Part shown: positions 9,482 through 21,192 of the stretch, piece by piece | Layout of the letters: every line of letters begins with the position of its first letter | How positions within the stretch are numbered: the first letter of the stretch is position 1 | Assembly: GCF_030551875.1 (NCBI RefSeq) | Contig: NZ_JAUOZU010000013.1 | Coordinates: forward strand, 62,001 to 126,000 | DNA length: 64,000 nucleotides | Source of the DNA: Fluviirhizobium alvei | Lineage (GTDB): Bacteria > Pseudomonadota > Alphaproteobacteria > Rhizobiales > Rhizobiaceae | Direction: 5' to 3' | Notes under the pieces: model-generated | Seen by the model: the letters and a program-made list of their open reading frames with translations, nothing else | What the model was told of the DNA's origin: nothing | Database searches by the model: none | Made by a program: the position numbers and the translations under genes

Positions 9482-10923
9482 CAAAACAGCGCGATCGCCG
9501 CCGCTTCGGCAGCCGTACCGATGACGCTACCGAACAGGATGTATCCAACCACGAACAGGCCGGAGAGACCGAAGACCAGGCGCAGGCTGGCCGGAACGCG
9601 CGCAATCTCCGTGGTCGCTTCATCGAACCACATGATCTTGACAACGCGGAGGTAGTAGTAGGCACCGACGACCGAGGCGACCACACCGATAACCGAGAGA
9701 ATATAGAGACCGGCCTTGATGGCTGCCATGAAGACGAAATACTTGGCGAAGAAGCCTGCAAGCGGCGGAATACCGGCCAACGAGAACATCAGGATCGTGA
9801 GAACCGTCGCCATCATCGGATTGGTGGTCGAAAGACCGGCAAGATCCGAGATCTTTTCCAGCGGCTCTCCATTCTTGTCGCGCATGGACAGGATGACCGC
9901 GAAGGAGCCGAGCGTCATGACCATGTAGATCGCCATATAGATGGCAACGCCGGTGATGCCTTCCTGATTGCCAGCCGAAAGACCGACAAGCGCATAGCCC
10001 ATATGGCCGATCGACGAATAGGCCATCAGTCGCTTGATATTGGTCTGGCCGATCGCGGCAAAGGCACCGAGCACCATCGAGGCGATGGCGATGAAGACGA
10101 CGATCTGCTGCCAGTCATGGAAGACGGGCTGGAACGGACCGGTCGCCGTGCGGACCATAAGCGCCATCGCGGCCACCTTCGGCGCAGCGGCGAAGAAGGC
10201 GGTGACCGAAGTCGGCGCACCTTCATACACATCCGGCGTCCACATATGGAAGGGAACCGCCGAGATCTTGAACGCCATGCCGGCAAAGACGAAGACGAGA
10301 CCGAAGACGAAGCCGAGCGAGCGGGTTTCGGCAGTCAAGGCAGCTGCGATTTCGCTGAAGCCAGTATGGCCGGTGAAGCCATAGACCAGCGACATGCCGT
10401 AAAGCATCATGCCCGACGACAGCGCGCCGAGAACGAAATACTTGAGGCCGGCTTCGGTTGATTTCGCCGAGTCCCGGTTCATTGCCGCGACCACGTAAAG
10501 CGCCAGCGACTGCAGTTCGAGCGACATGTAAAGCGAAATCAGATCATGTGCCGAGATCATCAGCATCATGCCGAGCGTGGCAAGCAGGACCAGCACCGGA
10601 TATTCGAACTTGTCGATCTTTTCGCTCTTGGCATTGGTGGCAGACATGAAGAGAGCCACGCCGGCACCAACCAGCGACAGCATCTTCATGAAGCGCGCGA
10701 ACGCATCCGACACGAAGGCGCCGTTATAGGCGGTACCCTCGCTGCCGTAGAGGCCGAGAGCGACGCCTGCGGCGATGATCACCAGAATGGCGAGCGTCGT
10801 GACGACGCCAGCCGCCCGTTCGCCCGAGAAGACACCGACCATCAAGAGCACCAGCGCGCCGATCGCCAGGATCAGTTCCGGTGCCGAGATGTTCAGGCTT
10901 GCGATGAATGTTTCCACGGTCAT
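9481..10923 (-). CDS. nuoN: NADH-quinone oxidoreductase subunit N
   Basis: This is an antiporter-like membrane subunit of complex I, 480 residues and about 14 helices. Typical signs are the Glu in helix 5 ([14 protein letters not shown]), the lysine segment [20 protein letters not shown] in helix 7-8, and the [20 protein letters not shown] motif. It contributes one proton channel at the inner end of the membrane arm. It lies 18 bases after nuoM and overlaps birA. Confidence 0.96.
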   Translation of the reverse strand: MTVETFIASLNISAPELILAIGALVLLMVGVFSGERAAGVVTTLAILVIIAAGVALGLYGSEGTAYNGAFVSDAFARFMKMLSLVGAGVALFMSATNAKSEKIDKFEYPVLVLLATLGMMLMISAHDLISLYMSLELQSLALYVVAAMNRDSAKSTEAGLKYFVLGALSSGMMLYGMSLVYGFTGHTGFSEIAAALTAETRSLGFVFGLVFVFAGMAFKISAVPFHMWTPDVYEGAPTSVTAFFAAAPKVAAMALMVRTATGPFQPVFHDWQQIVVFIAIASMVLGAFAAIGQTNIKRLMAYSSIGHMGYALVGLSAGNQEGITGVAIYMAIYMVMTLGSFAVILSMRDKNGEPLEKISDLAGLSTTNPMMATVLTILMFSLAGIPPLAGFFAKYFVFMAAIKAGLYILSVIGVVASVVGAYYYLRVVKIMWFDEATTEIARVPASLRLVFGLSGLFVVGYILFGSVIGTAAEAAAIALF

Positions 10924-10941
10924 TTTGCAAAGGTCCTGTTG

Positions 10942-12453
10942 TCAGTGCACCGCAAGGGCGACGTCATGTGCTGCCTGGAGGGCGGCATTATAGTTATTCA
11001 CGAGCAGATCGACCGAGGCTGCCGTCGCGTCGAATACCGGAGCCGGATAGACACCGAAGAACACGGTCAGGGCGATCAGCGGATAGAGGATCAGCTGTTC
11101 ACGCGGCGAAAGATCGAGAAGCTTCTTGAGATTTTCCTTCTCGAGCGCACCCCAGATCACCCGACGGTAAAGCCAGAGCGCGTAGGCCGCCGAAAGGATG
11201 ACGCCGGTGGTGGCAAAGAGCGCGACCCAGGTGTTGGCGCGGAAGGCACCGAGCAGGGTCAGGAACTCGCCGACGAAACCAGACGTGCCAGGCAGGCCGA
11301 CATTGGCCATGGTGAAGACCATGAAGGCGACGGCATATTTCGGCATGTTGTTGACGAGGCCACCATAGGCGTCGATGTCGCGGGTGTGCATACGGTCATA
11401 GACGACGCCGACGCAGAGGAAAAGCGCACCCGACACGATACCATGGCTGAGCATCTGGAAGATGGCGCCCTGAACACCCTGGGTGTTGGCCGCGAAGATG
11501 CCCATGGTCACGTACCCCATATGGGCGACCGACGAATAGGCGATCAGCTTCTTGATGTCCTCCTGCATCATCGCCACCAGCGAGGTGTAGATGATCGCAA
11601 TCACGGAGAGCGAGAAGACGAACGGCGCGAAATAGTCGGACGCCAGCGGAAACATCGGCAGCGAGAAGCGCAGGAAGCCGTAGCCGCCGAGCTTCAGCAG
11701 AATGCCCGCCAGGATGACGGAGCCAGCCGTCGGTGCTTGCACGTGCGCATCCGGCAACCAGGTATGAACCGGCCACATCGGCATCTTCACGGCAAAGGAC
11801 GAGAAGAAGGCCAGCCATAGCCATGTCTGCATGTGCGCCGGGAACTTGTGGGCAAGCAGCTGGGTGATATCGGTCGTGCCGGCATCCCAGTACATCGCCA
11901 TGATCGCCAGCAGCATCAGAACCGAGCCAAGCAGCGTATAGAGAAAGAACTTGTAGGAAGCGTAGACGCGATCCTTGCCACCCCAGACACCGATGATGAT
12001 GAACATCGGGATGAGGCCAGCTTCGAAGAAGACATAGAAGAGAACGATATCAAGCGCCACGAACACGCCGATCATCAGCGTTTCGAGCAGCAGGAAGGCG
12101 ATCATATATTCCTTGATGCGCTTCTCGACAGATACCCAGCTTGCAATGACGCAGAACGGCATCAGGAACGCGGACAGGACCACGAAGAGCATCGAGATAC
12201 CATCGACGCCGACATGGTAGGAAATACCCGTGTTCAGCCAGGCAACCTTTTCGACGAACTGGAAGCCGGCATTGGAATTGTCGAACGACGACCAGAGCAC
12301 CAGCGACAGAACGAGGGTCGCAATCGTCGTCAGAAGCGAAATGACGAGGACGTTGCGGCGCCCGGCCTCGCTGTCACCCCGCATCAGGAGAAGCAGGACG
12401 ACCCCGACCAGCGGCAAAAAGGTGATCAGGGAAAGAATTGGCCAACCGGACAT
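10942..12453 (-). CDS. nuoM: NADH-quinone oxidoreductase subunit M
   Basis: This 503-residue antiporter-like subunit shows the helix-5 Glu segment [20 protein letters not shown], the [20 protein letters not shown] motif and [18 protein letters not shown]. It forms the middle proton channel of complex I. The frame is open to 12654, but the ATG at 12453 is the conserved start ([18 protein letters not shown]) and overlaps the nuoL stop as TGATG, so translation is probably coupled. Confidence 0.96.
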   Translation of the reverse strand: MSGWPILSLITFLPLVGVVLLLLMRGDSEAGRRNVLVISLLTTIATLVLSLVLWSSFDNSNAGFQFVEKVAWLNTGISYHVGVDGISMLFVVLSAFLMPFCVIASWVSVEKRIKEYMIAFLLLETLMIGVFVALDIVLFYVFFEAGLIPMFIIIGVWGGKDRVYASYKFFLYTLLGSVLMLLAIMAMYWDAGTTDITQLLAHKFPAHMQTWLWLAFFSSFAVKMPMWPVHTWLPDAHVQAPTAGSVILAGILLKLGGYGFLRFSLPMFPLASDYFAPFVFSLSVIAIIYTSLVAMMQEDIKKLIAYSSVAHMGYVTMGIFAANTQGVQGAIFQMLSHGIVSGALFLCVGVVYDRMHTRDIDAYGGLVNNMPKYAVAFMVFTMANVGLPGTSGFVGEFLTLLGAFRANTWVALFATTGVILSAAYALWLYRRVIWGALEKENLKKLLDLSPREQLILYPLIALTVFFGVYPAPVFDATAASVDLLVNNYNAALQAAHDVALAVH

Positions 12454-14483
12454 CAGAACGAACTCCCGAGCATCATCCAGGTTACGAGTGCGGCAATGCC
12501 GATCAGCATTACGAACGCATAGTGGTAGAGGTAGCCCGTCTGCAGACGCACGACACGACCGGTGACATCGACCACACGGGCAGCAATGCCGTTCGGTCCG
12601 TAACCATCGATGACGGTGCCGTCGCCCTGCTTCCACAGGAAGCGACCGAGCCACTTCGCCGAGCGGACGAAGAGAACGTCATAGAGCTCGTCGAAATACC
12701 ACTTGTTGAGAAGGAAATTGTAGAGGCCGTGGTGCTGGTTCGCGAGGTAGGACGGCATCCACTTGGCGCGGATATACATGATCCAGGCCACGAAGAGACC
12801 AAGCGCCATGGCGATGAACGAGCTCCACTTCACCAGGAGCGGAACATGGTGATAGTGATCGAGGATCTCGTTGGTCGGCAGCGTGAAGAGCGCACCCTTC
12901 CAGAACTCGGCATAGGCTTCGCCGAAGAAGTAATCGTGGAACACGAAGCCGGCGAAAACGGCACCTACGGCAAGCACGTAAAGCGGGATCAGCATGACGC
13001 TCGGCGATTCATGAACATGATGCATCACGTCATGCGAAGCGCGCGGCTCGTTGAAGAAGGTCATGAAGATCAGGCGCCACGAGTAGAAGCTCGTGAACAC
13101 GGCCGCGATCACCAGAAGCGTGAAGGCAAAGCCGGAGAGCGGGCTATGCGCGGCCCAGGATGCTTCGATGATCGCATCCTTCGAGAAGAAGCCGGCGAAA
13201 CCGAGCGAGGTGCCGGGAATGCCGACGCCGGTGATGGCGAGCGTGCCGATCATCATCATCCAGAAGGTGATGGGGATATGCTTGCGCAGGCCGCCCATGT
13301 AGCGCATGTCCTGTTCGTTCGAAACGGCGTGGATGACCGAACCGGCGCAAAGGAACAGGAGCGCCTTGAAGAAGGCATGCGTGAAGAGGTGGAAAACGGC
13401 TGCACCATAAGCACCGACGCCGAGCGCCACGAACATATAGCCGAGCTGCGAACAGGTCGAATAAGCGATGACGCGCTTGATGTCGTTCTGCACGAGGCCG
13501 ACCGAGGCGGCGAAGAATGCAGTCACGGCACCAACCAGCGTAACGACCATCAGCGCGGTGTGGCTGAGTTCGAACAGCGGCGACATGCGTGCGACGAGGA
13601 AGACACCGGCGGTCACCATGGTTGCGGCATGGATGAGCGCCGAGACCGGGGTCGGGCCTTCCATCGCGTCCGGCAGCCAGGTGTGGAGGAGGAACTGCGC
13701 CGATTTACCCATGGCACCCATGAAGAGCAGCAGGCAGACAGCGGTGATCGCTCCAGCCTTGTCGAGATGCAGACCGAAGAGGTTCAACACGACGTCGCCA
13801 GCAACGGCAGCATGTTCGCCGGTTGCCGCCGCTTCCGCACCATGCTCGGCCACAGCCGGCAGATAGTTGGCAGCCGCAGCGAAGATCGACGACAGATTGA
13901 CCGAACCGAAGAGAACGAACACACCGAAGATGCCCAGCGCAAAGCCGAAGTCACCGACGCGGTTGACGATGAACGCCTTCATGGCGGCGGCACTGGCCGA
14001 CGGCTTCTTGTACCAGAAGCCGATCAGCAGGTAGGAAGCCAGACCCACGCCTTCCCAACCGAAGAACATCTGGACCAGGTTGTCCGACGTTACCAGCATC
14101 AGCATGGCGAAGGTGAAGAGCGAAAGGTAAGCGAAGAAACGCGGCCGATGCGGATCATGGTGCATATAGCCGATCGAATAGAGATGCACGAGGCTCGAGA
14201 CGGTGTTGACGACGACGAACATCACCGCTGTCAGTGTATCGATCCGCAGGGCCCATTCGACATCGATACCGCCAGACTGGATCCAGCGCAGAACCGGAAC
14301 GGAAAACTGCTGACTGTCGCCAAGCGCCACGTCGAAGAAGACGATCCAGGACAGAACCGCCACCACCAGCATCAGACCGGTCGTGACATATTCGGACGCC
14401 TTGGCGCCGATCGACGAACCACCAAGGCCCGCGATCAAGGCACCGAGAAGGGGAAGGAAGACGATGAGTTTGTAGATGAGCAT
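12453..14483 (-). CDS. nuoL: NADH-quinone oxidoreductase subunit L
   Basis: This is the distal antiporter-like subunit of complex I, 676 residues. It carries the NuoL marks [20 protein letters not shown], the channel motif [20 protein letters not shown], the [20 protein letters not shown] segment and the C-terminal lateral helix that runs along the membrane arm. A Gly/Ala-rich loop near residues 205-230 ([13 protein letters not shown]) separates two helices. It begins 7 bases after nuoK. Confidence 0.96.
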   Translation of the reverse strand: MLIYKLIVFLPLLGALIAGLGGSSIGAKASEYVTTGLMLVVAVLSWIVFFDVALGDSQQFSVPVLRWIQSGGIDVEWALRIDTLTAVMFVVVNTVSSLVHLYSIGYMHHDPHRPRFFAYLSLFTFAMLMLVTSDNLVQMFFGWEGVGLASYLLIGFWYKKPSASAAAMKAFIVNRVGDFGFALGIFGVFVLFGSVNLSSIFAAAANYLPAVAEHGAEAAATGEHAAVAGDVVLNLFGLHLDKAGAITAVCLLLFMGAMGKSAQFLLHTWLPDAMEGPTPVSALIHAATMVTAGVFLVARMSPLFELSHTALMVVTLVGAVTAFFAASVGLVQNDIKRVIAYSTCSQLGYMFVALGVGAYGAAVFHLFTHAFFKALLFLCAGSVIHAVSNEQDMRYMGGLRKHIPITFWMMMIGTLAITGVGIPGTSLGFAGFFSKDAIIEASWAAHSPLSGFAFTLLVIAAVFTSFYSWRLIFMTFFNEPRASHDVMHHVHESPSVMLIPLYVLAVGAVFAGFVFHDYFFGEAYAEFWKGALFTLPTNEILDHYHHVPLLVKWSSFIAMALGLFVAWIMYIRAKWMPSYLANQHHGLYNFLLNKWYFDELYDVLFVRSAKWLGRFLWKQGDGTVIDGYGPNGIAARVVDVTGRVVRLQTGYLYHYAFVMLIGIAALVTWMMLGSSF

Positions 14484-14490
14484 AGCCTTC

Positions 14491-14799
14491 TCAGCCCTTC
14501 ATCATGTTGACGTCTTCGACGGCAATGGTGCCGCGATTACGGTAGAACACCACCAGGATCGCCAGACCGATCGCCGCTTCGGCAGCCGCGACGGTCAGGA
14601 TGAACAGGGCGAAGACCTGGCCGGTAATGTCATTGAGAAATGCGGAGAACGCGACCATGTTGGTGTTGACCGCGAGCAACATCAGCTCGATCGACATCAG
14701 AATGACGATCACGTTCTTACGATTGAGGAAAATTCCGAAGGCACCCAACATGAACAGGATGGCGCTGACGGTGAGATAGTGGCCGAGTGTGATTTCCAT
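14491..14799 (-). CDS. nuoK: NADH-quinone oxidoreductase subunit K
   Basis: This 102-residue subunit has three membrane helices and the two conserved buried glutamates, in [11 protein letters not shown] and in [11 protein letters not shown], that belong to the proton path near the quinone site. Length and sequence are those of alphaproteobacterial NuoK (MRP/MnhC-related). It is 23 bases after nuoJ. Confidence 0.96.
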   Translation of the reverse strand: MEITLGHYLTVSAILFMLGAFGIFLNRKNVIVILMSIELMLLAVNTNMVAFSAFLNDITGQVFALFILTVAAAEAAIGLAILVVFYRNRGTIAVEDVNMMKG

Positions 14800-14822
14800 G
14801 GTCCTGATCCTTCGCCTCTACT

Positions 14823-15437
14823 TCACAGGCCCTGACCGGGCTTCGGATTGGTGATCGCCATGCCGGTTTCCGGCGAGCGAGCCACCTGCTTGGCAATGTT
14901 CTGGCGCTTCACGTCGGTGCGGTGCTTCAGGGTCAGCACGATCGCGCCGATCATCGCCACCAGGAGCACAAGGCCTGCTATCTGGAAGAAATAGGCATAG
15001 TGGGTATAGAGAACGTCGCCGAGGGCGGCAGTGTTGGTCCGGGTTTCCGGTGCCGGGATCGGCATCGATACGCTCTTGGCAACGCTCGGAGAGAACATCG
15101 AACCACCGATGACGATGACGAGTTCGGCAGCCAGAATGAGCCCGATGAGAACACCGACCGGCGTGTATTCAAGCGCAGTCGCCCTGAGCTTGGTGAAGTC
15201 GATGTCGAGCATCATCACCACGAAGAGGAAGAGAACCGCAACCGCGCCGACATAAACGACGAGAAGGATCATGGCGACGAATTCGGCCCCCGTCAGCAGG
15301 AACAGTCCCGATGCGTTGACGAAGGTCAGGATCAGGAACAACACGGAGTGAACCGGGTTCTTTGCCCAGATGACCATGAAAGCCGACGCCACCGCGACGA
15401 AGGCAAACAGATAGAAAAACAGAGCCTGCAGACCCAT
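14823..15437 (-). CDS. nuoJ: NADH-quinone oxidoreductase subunit J
   Basis: This 204-residue subunit has five membrane helices; the segment LLVVYVGAVAVLFLFVVMML contains the pi-bulge helix 3 region important for coupling. I chose the start MGLQALFF at 15437 because it fits the family, although the frame is open to 15488. A gap of about 140 bases separates it from nuoI, the widest gap in the nuo operon. Confidence 0.95.
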   Translation of the reverse strand: MGLQALFFYLFAFVAVASAFMVIWAKNPVHSVLFLILTFVNASGLFLLTGAEFVAMILLVVYVGAVAVLFLFVVMMLDIDFTKLRATALEYTPVGVLIGLILAAELVIVIGGSMFSPSVAKSVSMPIPAPETRTNTAALGDVLYTHYAYFFQIAGLVLLVAMIGAIVLTLKHRTDVKRQNIAKQVARSPETGMAITNPKPGQGL

Positions 15438-15575
15438 TTTGGCGCCTTTTTCTTCCCGGCAGGGACCGCCATTTGCGCCCTGCCCCACTTGCGATACCGG
15501 CCGATGGGCTCAAGCCCTGCGGTCGCATCCCCAAATTGTGCCCCGCAGTTGCAGGGCCTCATCGAACTGTGCCGA

Positions 15576-16070
15576 TCACCGGTAAGGTGCGTCGAGCGAA
15601 ATATTGCGCGCGATTTCGCGCTCCCAGCGATCGCCGTTATCCAGCAAGCGCTCCTTGTCGTAATAGAGTTCTTCGCGGGTTTCGGTCGCGAATTCGAAGT
15701 TCGGGCCTTCGACGATCGCATCCACCGGGCAGGCTTCCTGGCAGAAGCCGCAATAGATGCACTTCACCATGTCGATGTCGTAGCGAACCGTTCGGCGCGT
15801 TCCATCGTTGCGACGCGGACCGGCTTCGATCGTGATAGCCTGTGCGGGACAGATCGCCTCGCAGAGCTTGCAGGCAATGCAGCGCTCCTCGCCGTTCGGA
15901 TAGCGGCGAAGCGCATGCTCGCCGCGGAAACGCGGGCTGGTCGGCCCCTTTTCGAACGGATAGTTGATCGTGGTCTTCGCCTTGAAAAAATAGCGCATGG
16001 TCAGCGCAATCGCACCGACGAATTCCTTGAGGAACAGCGAACGTACCGCCTGGGAAATTGCAGCCATCAC
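15576..16070 (-). CDS. nuoI: NADH-quinone oxidoreductase subunit I
   Basis: This 164-residue ferredoxin-like subunit carries two 4Fe-4S clusters (N6a and N6b) bound by [12 protein letters not shown] and [12 protein letters not shown]. It passes electrons from NuoG towards NuoB at the junction with the membrane arm. It lies 33 bases after nuoH. Confidence 0.97.
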   Translation of the reverse strand: MMAAISQAVRSLFLKEFVGAIALTMRYFFKAKTTINYPFEKGPTSPRFRGEHALRRYPNGEERCIACKLCEAICPAQAITIEAGPRRNDGTRRTVRYDIDMVKCIYCGFCQEACPVDAIVEGPNFEFATETREELYYDKERLLDNGDRWEREIARNISLDAPYR

Positions 16071-16103
16071 TTTACTCCTTGATTCCAGACTTGTGCGCCA
16101 TCG

Positions 16104-17147
16104 TTATGCCCAACCCGTCAGCTTGAGGACGAAGGCCGTGATGACCAGCATGACCAGCGACAGCGGCAGGAATACCTTCCAGCCCAGGCGCATCAGCTGG
16201 TCGTAGCGGTAGCGCGGAACGAAGGCCTTCACCAGGGCGAACATGAAGAACACCATGCAGACCTTGAGGATGAACCAGACAATGCCGGGCACCCAGTTGA
16301 GCAGCCAGAAATCGACTGGCGGCAGCCATCCACCGAGGAACAGCACGGTCGTCAGCGAGCACATCAGAACGATGGCCGCATACTCACCGAGCATGAACAT
16401 CATGTAGGGCGTGGAGCCATATTCGACCATGAAGCCGGCCACGAGTTCCGATTCCGCTTCCGGCAGGTCGAACGGAGGACGGTTGGTTTCCGCCAGCGCC
16501 GAGATGAAGAAGACGATGAACATCGGGAAGAGTGCCAGCCAATGCCAGTCCAGGAAAGAATTCGGCAGGCCGAGCCGCGTTCCGAGGCCGTCCTTTTGCG
16601 AAAGTACGATATCGGTCAGATTGAGCGAGCCGACGCAGAGCAGAACGGTGACGATGACGAAGCCGATCGAGACTTCGTAGGACACCATCTGCGCTGCCGA
16701 ACGAAGTGCACCGAGGAACGGATACTTCGAGTTCGATGCCCAGCCGCCCATGATCACGCCATAGACTTCCAGCGACGAGATCGCGAAGACATAAAGGATG
16801 CCGACATTGATGTTGGCGATCACCCAACCTTCCGACACCGGAATGACGGCATAGGTGGCAAGGGCCAGCGTCACGGCAACAAGCGGCGCCAGCAGGAAGA
16901 CGGCCTTGTTGGCGCCCGACGGAATCACCGGTTCCTTGAAGACGAACTTCAGAAGGTCGGCGAACGACTGCAAGAGCCCCCAGAGACCGACAACGTTCGG
17001 ACCGCGACGCAACTGCACGGCGGCCCAGATCTTGCGGTCCGCCAGCAGAATGAAGGCGATGAAGACCAGCAGCGCTACCAGAAACAGCAGTGACTGCGCG
17101 ACCATGATCAGGCCCGGCCAGACATAGGTGGTGACAAATTGTTCCAT
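16104..17147 (-). CDS. nuoH: NADH-quinone oxidoreductase subunit H
   Basis: This 347-residue membrane subunit (ND1) forms the entrance of the quinone chamber. It has eight or more helices and the conserved loops [20 protein letters not shown] and [20 protein letters not shown], plus [13 protein letters not shown]. It begins 20 bases after nuoG and keeps the standard length. Confidence 0.97.
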   Translation of the reverse strand: MEQFVTTYVWPGLIMVAQSLLFLVALLVFIAFILLADRKIWAAVQLRRGPNVVGLWGLLQSFADLLKFVFKEPVIPSGANKAVFLLAPLVAVTLALATYAVIPVSEGWVIANINVGILYVFAISSLEVYGVIMGGWASNSKYPFLGALRSAAQMVSYEVSIGFVIVTVLLCVGSLNLTDIVLSQKDGLGTRLGLPNSFLDWHWLALFPMFIVFFISALAETNRPPFDLPEAESELVAGFMVEYGSTPYMMFMLGEYAAIVLMCSLTTVLFLGGWLPPVDFWLLNWVPGIVWFILKVCMVFFMFALVKAFVPRYRYDQLMRLGWKVFLPLSLVMLVITAFVLKLTGWA

Positions 17148-17167
17148 GATCCCCTACCCCTTGGCGC

Positions 17168-19249
17168 TTACTCGGCCGCAGCCTTGAAATTGTTGCGGGC
17201 CAATGCCGAGCACTCTGCCATTACGGCCGAAGCGCGCGCTATCGGGTTCGTCAAATAGAAGTCTTTCACGGGCGAAGCAAATGCCGATTTGGCCAATGCC
17301 CGGGGTTTTTTCGCAAGTGCGGCAATATCGTCGACCGAACCGGCCACAATACCATCGTCCTCGCCGAGATGGGGGTATTCAGCCACCAGCTTCGCGCGCA
17401 ACTGCGACAGCGAATCAAAGGCGAGACGCTTGCCGAGCACATCCGAAAGCGCGCGGAAAATCGCCCAGTCCTCGCGGGCATCGCCCGGCGGGAAGTTGGC
17501 GCGGTTGCCATACTGGACCCGACCTTCGGTATTGACCCAGATCCCGGCCTTTTCTGTATAGGCAGCAGCCGGCAGGATGACGTCGGCGTTCTGCGCGCCA
17601 TTGTCCCCATGCGAGCCGATATAGACGGTCAGCTTGGCCTTCTTGTTCGACAAGTCGATTTCATCGGCACCGAGCAGGAAGAGCACATCCATGCCGGCAA
17701 CCTGGGCTGCCGCATTGGCACCGCCCTCGCCCGGCACGAAGCCGATATCCAGACCGCCGACGCGGGACGCAGCCGTATGCAGAACGGCAAAACCGTTCCA
17801 GTCGGCCGAAACCGCACCGACGCTTTCAGCAAGCGCAGCAACAGAAGCGAGGACGGCAGCGCCATTCTCGCCGACAAGCGCGCCCTGGCCGACGATGATC
17901 ATAGGCTTGGAGGCCGACTTCAGCACTTCGGCGAAGGAAAGCTTGCCATCGGCAAGATCGCTGAGCGTATCGGTGCCGGCGCCGAGATAGTCGTAATCGT
18001 AACGCAGTTCGGCATGCTCGCCGATGACGCCGATCTTGAAGCCGCCGCGACGCCAGCGCTTGCGAATCCGGGCATTGAGAACAGCCGCCTCGTAACGCGG
18101 GTTGGCGCCAACGATCAGCAGCGCATCGGCGTCTTCGATCCCTGCAATCGTCGGATTGAAGATGTAGCTGGCGCGACCCAGAGACGGATCGAGAGCGACA
18201 CCATCCTGGCGGCAATCGATATTCTTCGAACCGAGTGCGCTCATCAGTTCCTTGAGCGCGTACATGTCCTCGACGCTTGCGAGGTCACCGGCAATCGCAC
18301 CGATCTTGTCGGCAGCCGTTCCGGTAACGCCGGCCTTGATCGCCGCAAAGGCTTCGCCCCAGGAGGCGGGCACCAGCTTTCCATCCTTGCGGACGTAGGG
18401 CCGGTCGAGACGCTGCGTGCGCAGGCCATCCCAGATGAAGCGGGTCTTGTCGGAAATCCACTCTTCGTTGATGTCTTCGTTGACGCGCGGCATCACGCGC
18501 ATCACTTCACGACCACGCGTATCGATGCGGATCGCAGAACCGAGCGCATCCATGACGTCGATCGATTCGGTCTTGTTGAGTTCCCACGGACGTGCGGTGA
18601 AGGCAAACGGCTTCGAGGTCAGTGCGCCAACCGGGCAAAGGTCAACGACATTGCCCTGCAGTTCCGAAGTCATCGCCTGCTCGAGATAGGTGGTGATTTC
18701 GGCATCTTCGCCACGACCGATCAGACCGAGTTCGGAAATGCCGGCCACTTCGGTGGTGAAACGAACGCAGCGCGTGCAGTGAATGCAGCGGTTCATCACC
18801 GTCTTGACGAGCGGTCCGATATACTTGTCCTCGACGGCGCGCTTGTTCTCGCTGTAGCGCGAGGCGTCGACACCGAAGGTCATAGCCTGGTCCTGCAGGT
18901 CGCATTCGCCGCCCTGGTCGCAGATCGGGCAATCTAGCGGATGGTTGATCAGCAGGAACTCCATGACGCCTTCGCGGGCCTTCTTGACCATCGGCGTGTT
19001 GGTGAAGACTTCCGGCAGTTCGCCGTTCGGTCCGCCACGGATATCGCGCACGCCCATGGCGCAGGATGCCGCAGGCTTCGGCGGGCCGCCCTTCACCTCA
19101 ACCAGACACATGCGACAATTGCCGGCAACCGACAGCCGCTCATGGAAACAGAAGCGCGGAACTTCGGCACCCGCCTCCTCGCACGCCTGCAACAGCGTGA
19201 AATGATCCGGAACCTCGATTTCTATTCCGTCTACCTTCAGCTTCGCCAT
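17168..19249 (-). CDS. nuoG: NADH-quinone oxidoreductase subunit G
   Basis: This 693-residue subunit carries several iron-sulfur clusters. The N-terminal ferredoxin domain has CFHERLSVAGNCRMC, followed by the His-ligated cluster segment HPLDCPICDQGGEC and the CIHCTRC motif. The rest is a molybdopterin-oxidoreductase-like domain that has lost its cofactor. It passes electrons from NuoE/NuoF to NuoI. The C-terminal third is poorly conserved, as is usual. Confidence 0.96.
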   Translation of the reverse strand: MAKLKVDGIEIEVPDHFTLLQACEEAGAEVPRFCFHERLSVAGNCRMCLVEVKGGPPKPAASCAMGVRDIRGGPNGELPEVFTNTPMVKKAREGVMEFLLINHPLDCPICDQGGECDLQDQAMTFGVDASRYSENKRAVEDKYIGPLVKTVMNRCIHCTRCVRFTTEVAGISELGLIGRGEDAEITTYLEQAMTSELQGNVVDLCPVGALTSKPFAFTARPWELNKTESIDVMDALGSAIRIDTRGREVMRVMPRVNEDINEEWISDKTRFIWDGLRTQRLDRPYVRKDGKLVPASWGEAFAAIKAGVTGTAADKIGAIAGDLASVEDMYALKELMSALGSKNIDCRQDGVALDPSLGRASYIFNPTIAGIEDADALLIVGANPRYEAAVLNARIRKRWRRGGFKIGVIGEHAELRYDYDYLGAGTDTLSDLADGKLSFAEVLKSASKPMIIVGQGALVGENGAAVLASVAALAESVGAVSADWNGFAVLHTAASRVGGLDIGFVPGEGGANAAAQVAGMDVLFLLGADEIDLSNKKAKLTVYIGSHGDNGAQNADVILPAAAYTEKAGIWVNTEGRVQYGNRANFPPGDAREDWAIFRALSDVLGKRLAFDSLSQLRAKLVAEYPHLGEDDGIVAGSVDDIAALAKKPRALAKSAFASPVKDFYLTNPIARASAVMAECSALARNNFKAAAE

Positions 19250-19378
19250 TTCTGCCTTCCCGCCTCACGCTTTCAGCGCGTCTAGCCAGAGTCTTCGTCA
19301 AAACCGCTGGGCATGGCCCCTCGCGTCTCGCCGACTGTTCATTTATCGTCCGTCACCGTTTCCGGTCACATCCGTATT

Positions 19379-19873
19379 TCAAGCATCACCCAGAAGCCGG
19401 CGTGCCTGGCCAATCCAATCATCGCGTTCGATCCGGCCATCCAGCCCGAGACGCGTATCGAATTCGGCTGCCTGCCCGGCATCCCATCCGGCAATATCCG
19501 CAATGCGGAGAATGCCGTTTTCCTTGAGCGCTTTTTCGAGTTTCGGACCGATCCCCGAAATGCGCTTCAGATCATCCATCTTCGGTGCCGCACGCTTCCT
19601 GGAAGAACGAAGCGGCACCACATTGTCGGCAACCGGCTCAAGATCCGGTTCAACCTTTAATTCTTCCGGTTCCCGGTCCGGATTGCCCTTGTCGAGCGAA
19701 CCGAGGAACAATCCCGCCATCTGGCCCGTCAGAGACAAGCCGAAGGCGGTCATCATCGTCATGGCCGCAGCCTGACCGGCAAAGATCTTGGCCGAAGCTT
19801 CCGCAAGGCGAAGGAGAGCGTCGGGATCTGTCCCGCCTGTCTCATCCGGTCCCTGCTTTTCCGCTCCGACCAT
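19379..19873 (-). CDS. HhH-type protein inside the nuo operon
   Basis: This 164-residue protein lies between nuoF and nuoG and starts 4 bases after the nuoF stop. Residues 20-60 are hydrophobic/alanine-rich (AGQAAAMTMMTAFGLSL), possibly a membrane or amphipathic helix. The C-terminal 60 residues (LKRISGIGPKLEKALKENGI ... RIERDDWIGQARRLL) form a helix-hairpin-helix-like domain that is clearly the same as the tail of NuoE in this operon. The same tail occurs on some rhizobial ribosomal proteins. I infer an accessory or assembly role for complex I. The frame is open upstream to 19957, but 19873 is the natural start. Confidence 0.8.
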   Translation of the reverse strand: MVGAEKQGPDETGGTDPDALLRLAEASAKIFAGQAAAMTMMTAFGLSLTGQMAGLFLGSLDKGNPDREPEELKVEPDLEPVADNVVPLRSSRKRAAPKMDDLKRISGIGPKLEKALKENGILRIADIAGWDAGQAAEFDTRLGLDGRIERDDWIGQARRLLGDA

Positions 19874-19877
19874 TGCC

Positions 19878-21182
19878 TCACTCAGCCGCTTCGAGCACCG
19901 CCCCGTGGGCGGTCGCATTATGCGTATACTGGTCGATCCGAGCTTCGATCTCGGCACGGAAGTTGCGGATCAGACCCTGGACGGGCCAGGCCGCAGCATC
20001 GCCAAGAGCGCAGATCGTATGACCTTCGACCTGCTTCGATACTTCAAACAGCATGTCGATTTCGCGCTTCTGCGCCTGGCCTTTGACCATGCGTTCGAGC
20101 ACGCGCATCATCCAGCCCGTGCCTTCGCGGCACGGCGTGCACTGGCCGCAGCTCTCATGCTTGAAGAAGGCCGAGATGCGCCAGATCGCCTTGATGACGT
20201 CGGTCGACTTGTCCATCACGATCATGCCGCCGGTGCCGAACGAGGATTTCACCGCACGCATGCCGTCAAAATCCATGATCGCATCGGCCATGTCTTCGGC
20301 CCGCACGATCGGGCAGGACGCACCGCCCGGAATGACGGCAAGAAGATTATCCCAGCCGCCGCGGATACCGCCGCAATGATAGTCGATGATTTCGCGGAAC
20401 GTGTGGCCCATCGCCTCTTCGAAGGTGCAGGGACGATTGACGTGCCCCGAAACCATGAACAGCTTGGTGCCGACATTGTTCGGCCGGCCGATCGCCGAGA
20501 ACCAGCCGGCGCCACGACGCAGGATGGTCGGGGCGACCGCGATCGATTCGACATTGTTGACCGTCGTCGGGCAGCCATAGAGGCCCATGTTGGCCGGGAA
20601 CGGCGGCTTCAGGCGCGGCTGACCCTTCTTGCCTTCAAGGCTTTCGAGCAGCGCGGTCTCTTCACCGCAGATATAGGCGCCGGCGCCATGGTGGACATAG
20701 ATATCCATGTCCCAGCCATGCTTGTTGTTCTTGCCGAGCAGACCCGCATCGTAGCATTCGTCGATTGCGGCCTGCAGCGCTTCGCGTTCGCGGATATATT
20801 CGCCACGCACATAGATATAGGCGGCATGGGCACCCATGGCGAAGGACGCAATCAGACAGCCTTCGATCAGCGTATGCGGATCGTGGCGCATGATATCGCG
20901 GTCCTTACAGGTACCGGGTTCGGATTCGTCGGCATTGACGACAAGGTAATGCGGACGGCCGTCGCTCTGCTTCGGCATGAAGGACCATTTCATGCCTGTC
21001 GGGAAGCCGGCGCCACCGCGACCACGCAGGCCCGACGCCTTCATTTCATCGATGATCCAGTCACGGCCCTTTTCGAGAATGGCCTTGGTGCCATCCCAGT
21101 GGCCGCGCGACATCGCACCTTTCAGGGACTTGTCCTTGTGGCCGTAAAGATTGGTGAAAATGCGATCTTCATCCTTGAGCAT
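19878..21182 (-). CDS. nuoF: NADH-quinone oxidoreductase subunit F
   Basis: This 434-residue flavoprotein binds NADH and FMN. The nucleotide site [16 protein letters not shown] is near residues 50-65, the FMN region includes [14 protein letters not shown], and cluster N3 is bound by [14 protein letters not shown] and HTICALGD. It accepts hydride from NADH at the tip of the peripheral arm. It begins 10 bases after nuoE. Confidence 0.97.
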   Translation of the reverse strand: MLKDEDRIFTNLYGHKDKSLKGAMSRGHWDGTKAILEKGRDWIIDEMKASGLRGRGGAGFPTGMKWSFMPKQSDGRPHYLVVNADESEPGTCKDRDIMRHDPHTLIEGCLIASFAMGAHAAYIYVRGEYIREREALQAAIDECYDAGLLGKNNKHGWDMDIYVHHGAGAYICGEETALLESLEGKKGQPRLKPPFPANMGLYGCPTTVNNVESIAVAPTILRRGAGWFSAIGRPNNVGTKLFMVSGHVNRPCTFEEAMGHTFREIIDYHCGGIRGGWDNLLAVIPGGASCPIVRAEDMADAIMDFDGMRAVKSSFGTGGMIVMDKSTDVIKAIWRISAFFKHESCGQCTPCREGTGWMMRVLERMVKGQAQKREIDMLFEVSKQVEGHTICALGDAAAWPVQGLIRNFRAEIEARIDQYTHNATAHGAVLEAAE

Positions 21183-21192
21183 GGTTCACCTT

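Noticed and set aside
12438-14510. Long plus-strand frame of 690 codons opposite nuoL
   Set aside because: It is antisense to a complete and conserved nuoL; the product is an Asp/His/Arg-rich artefact.
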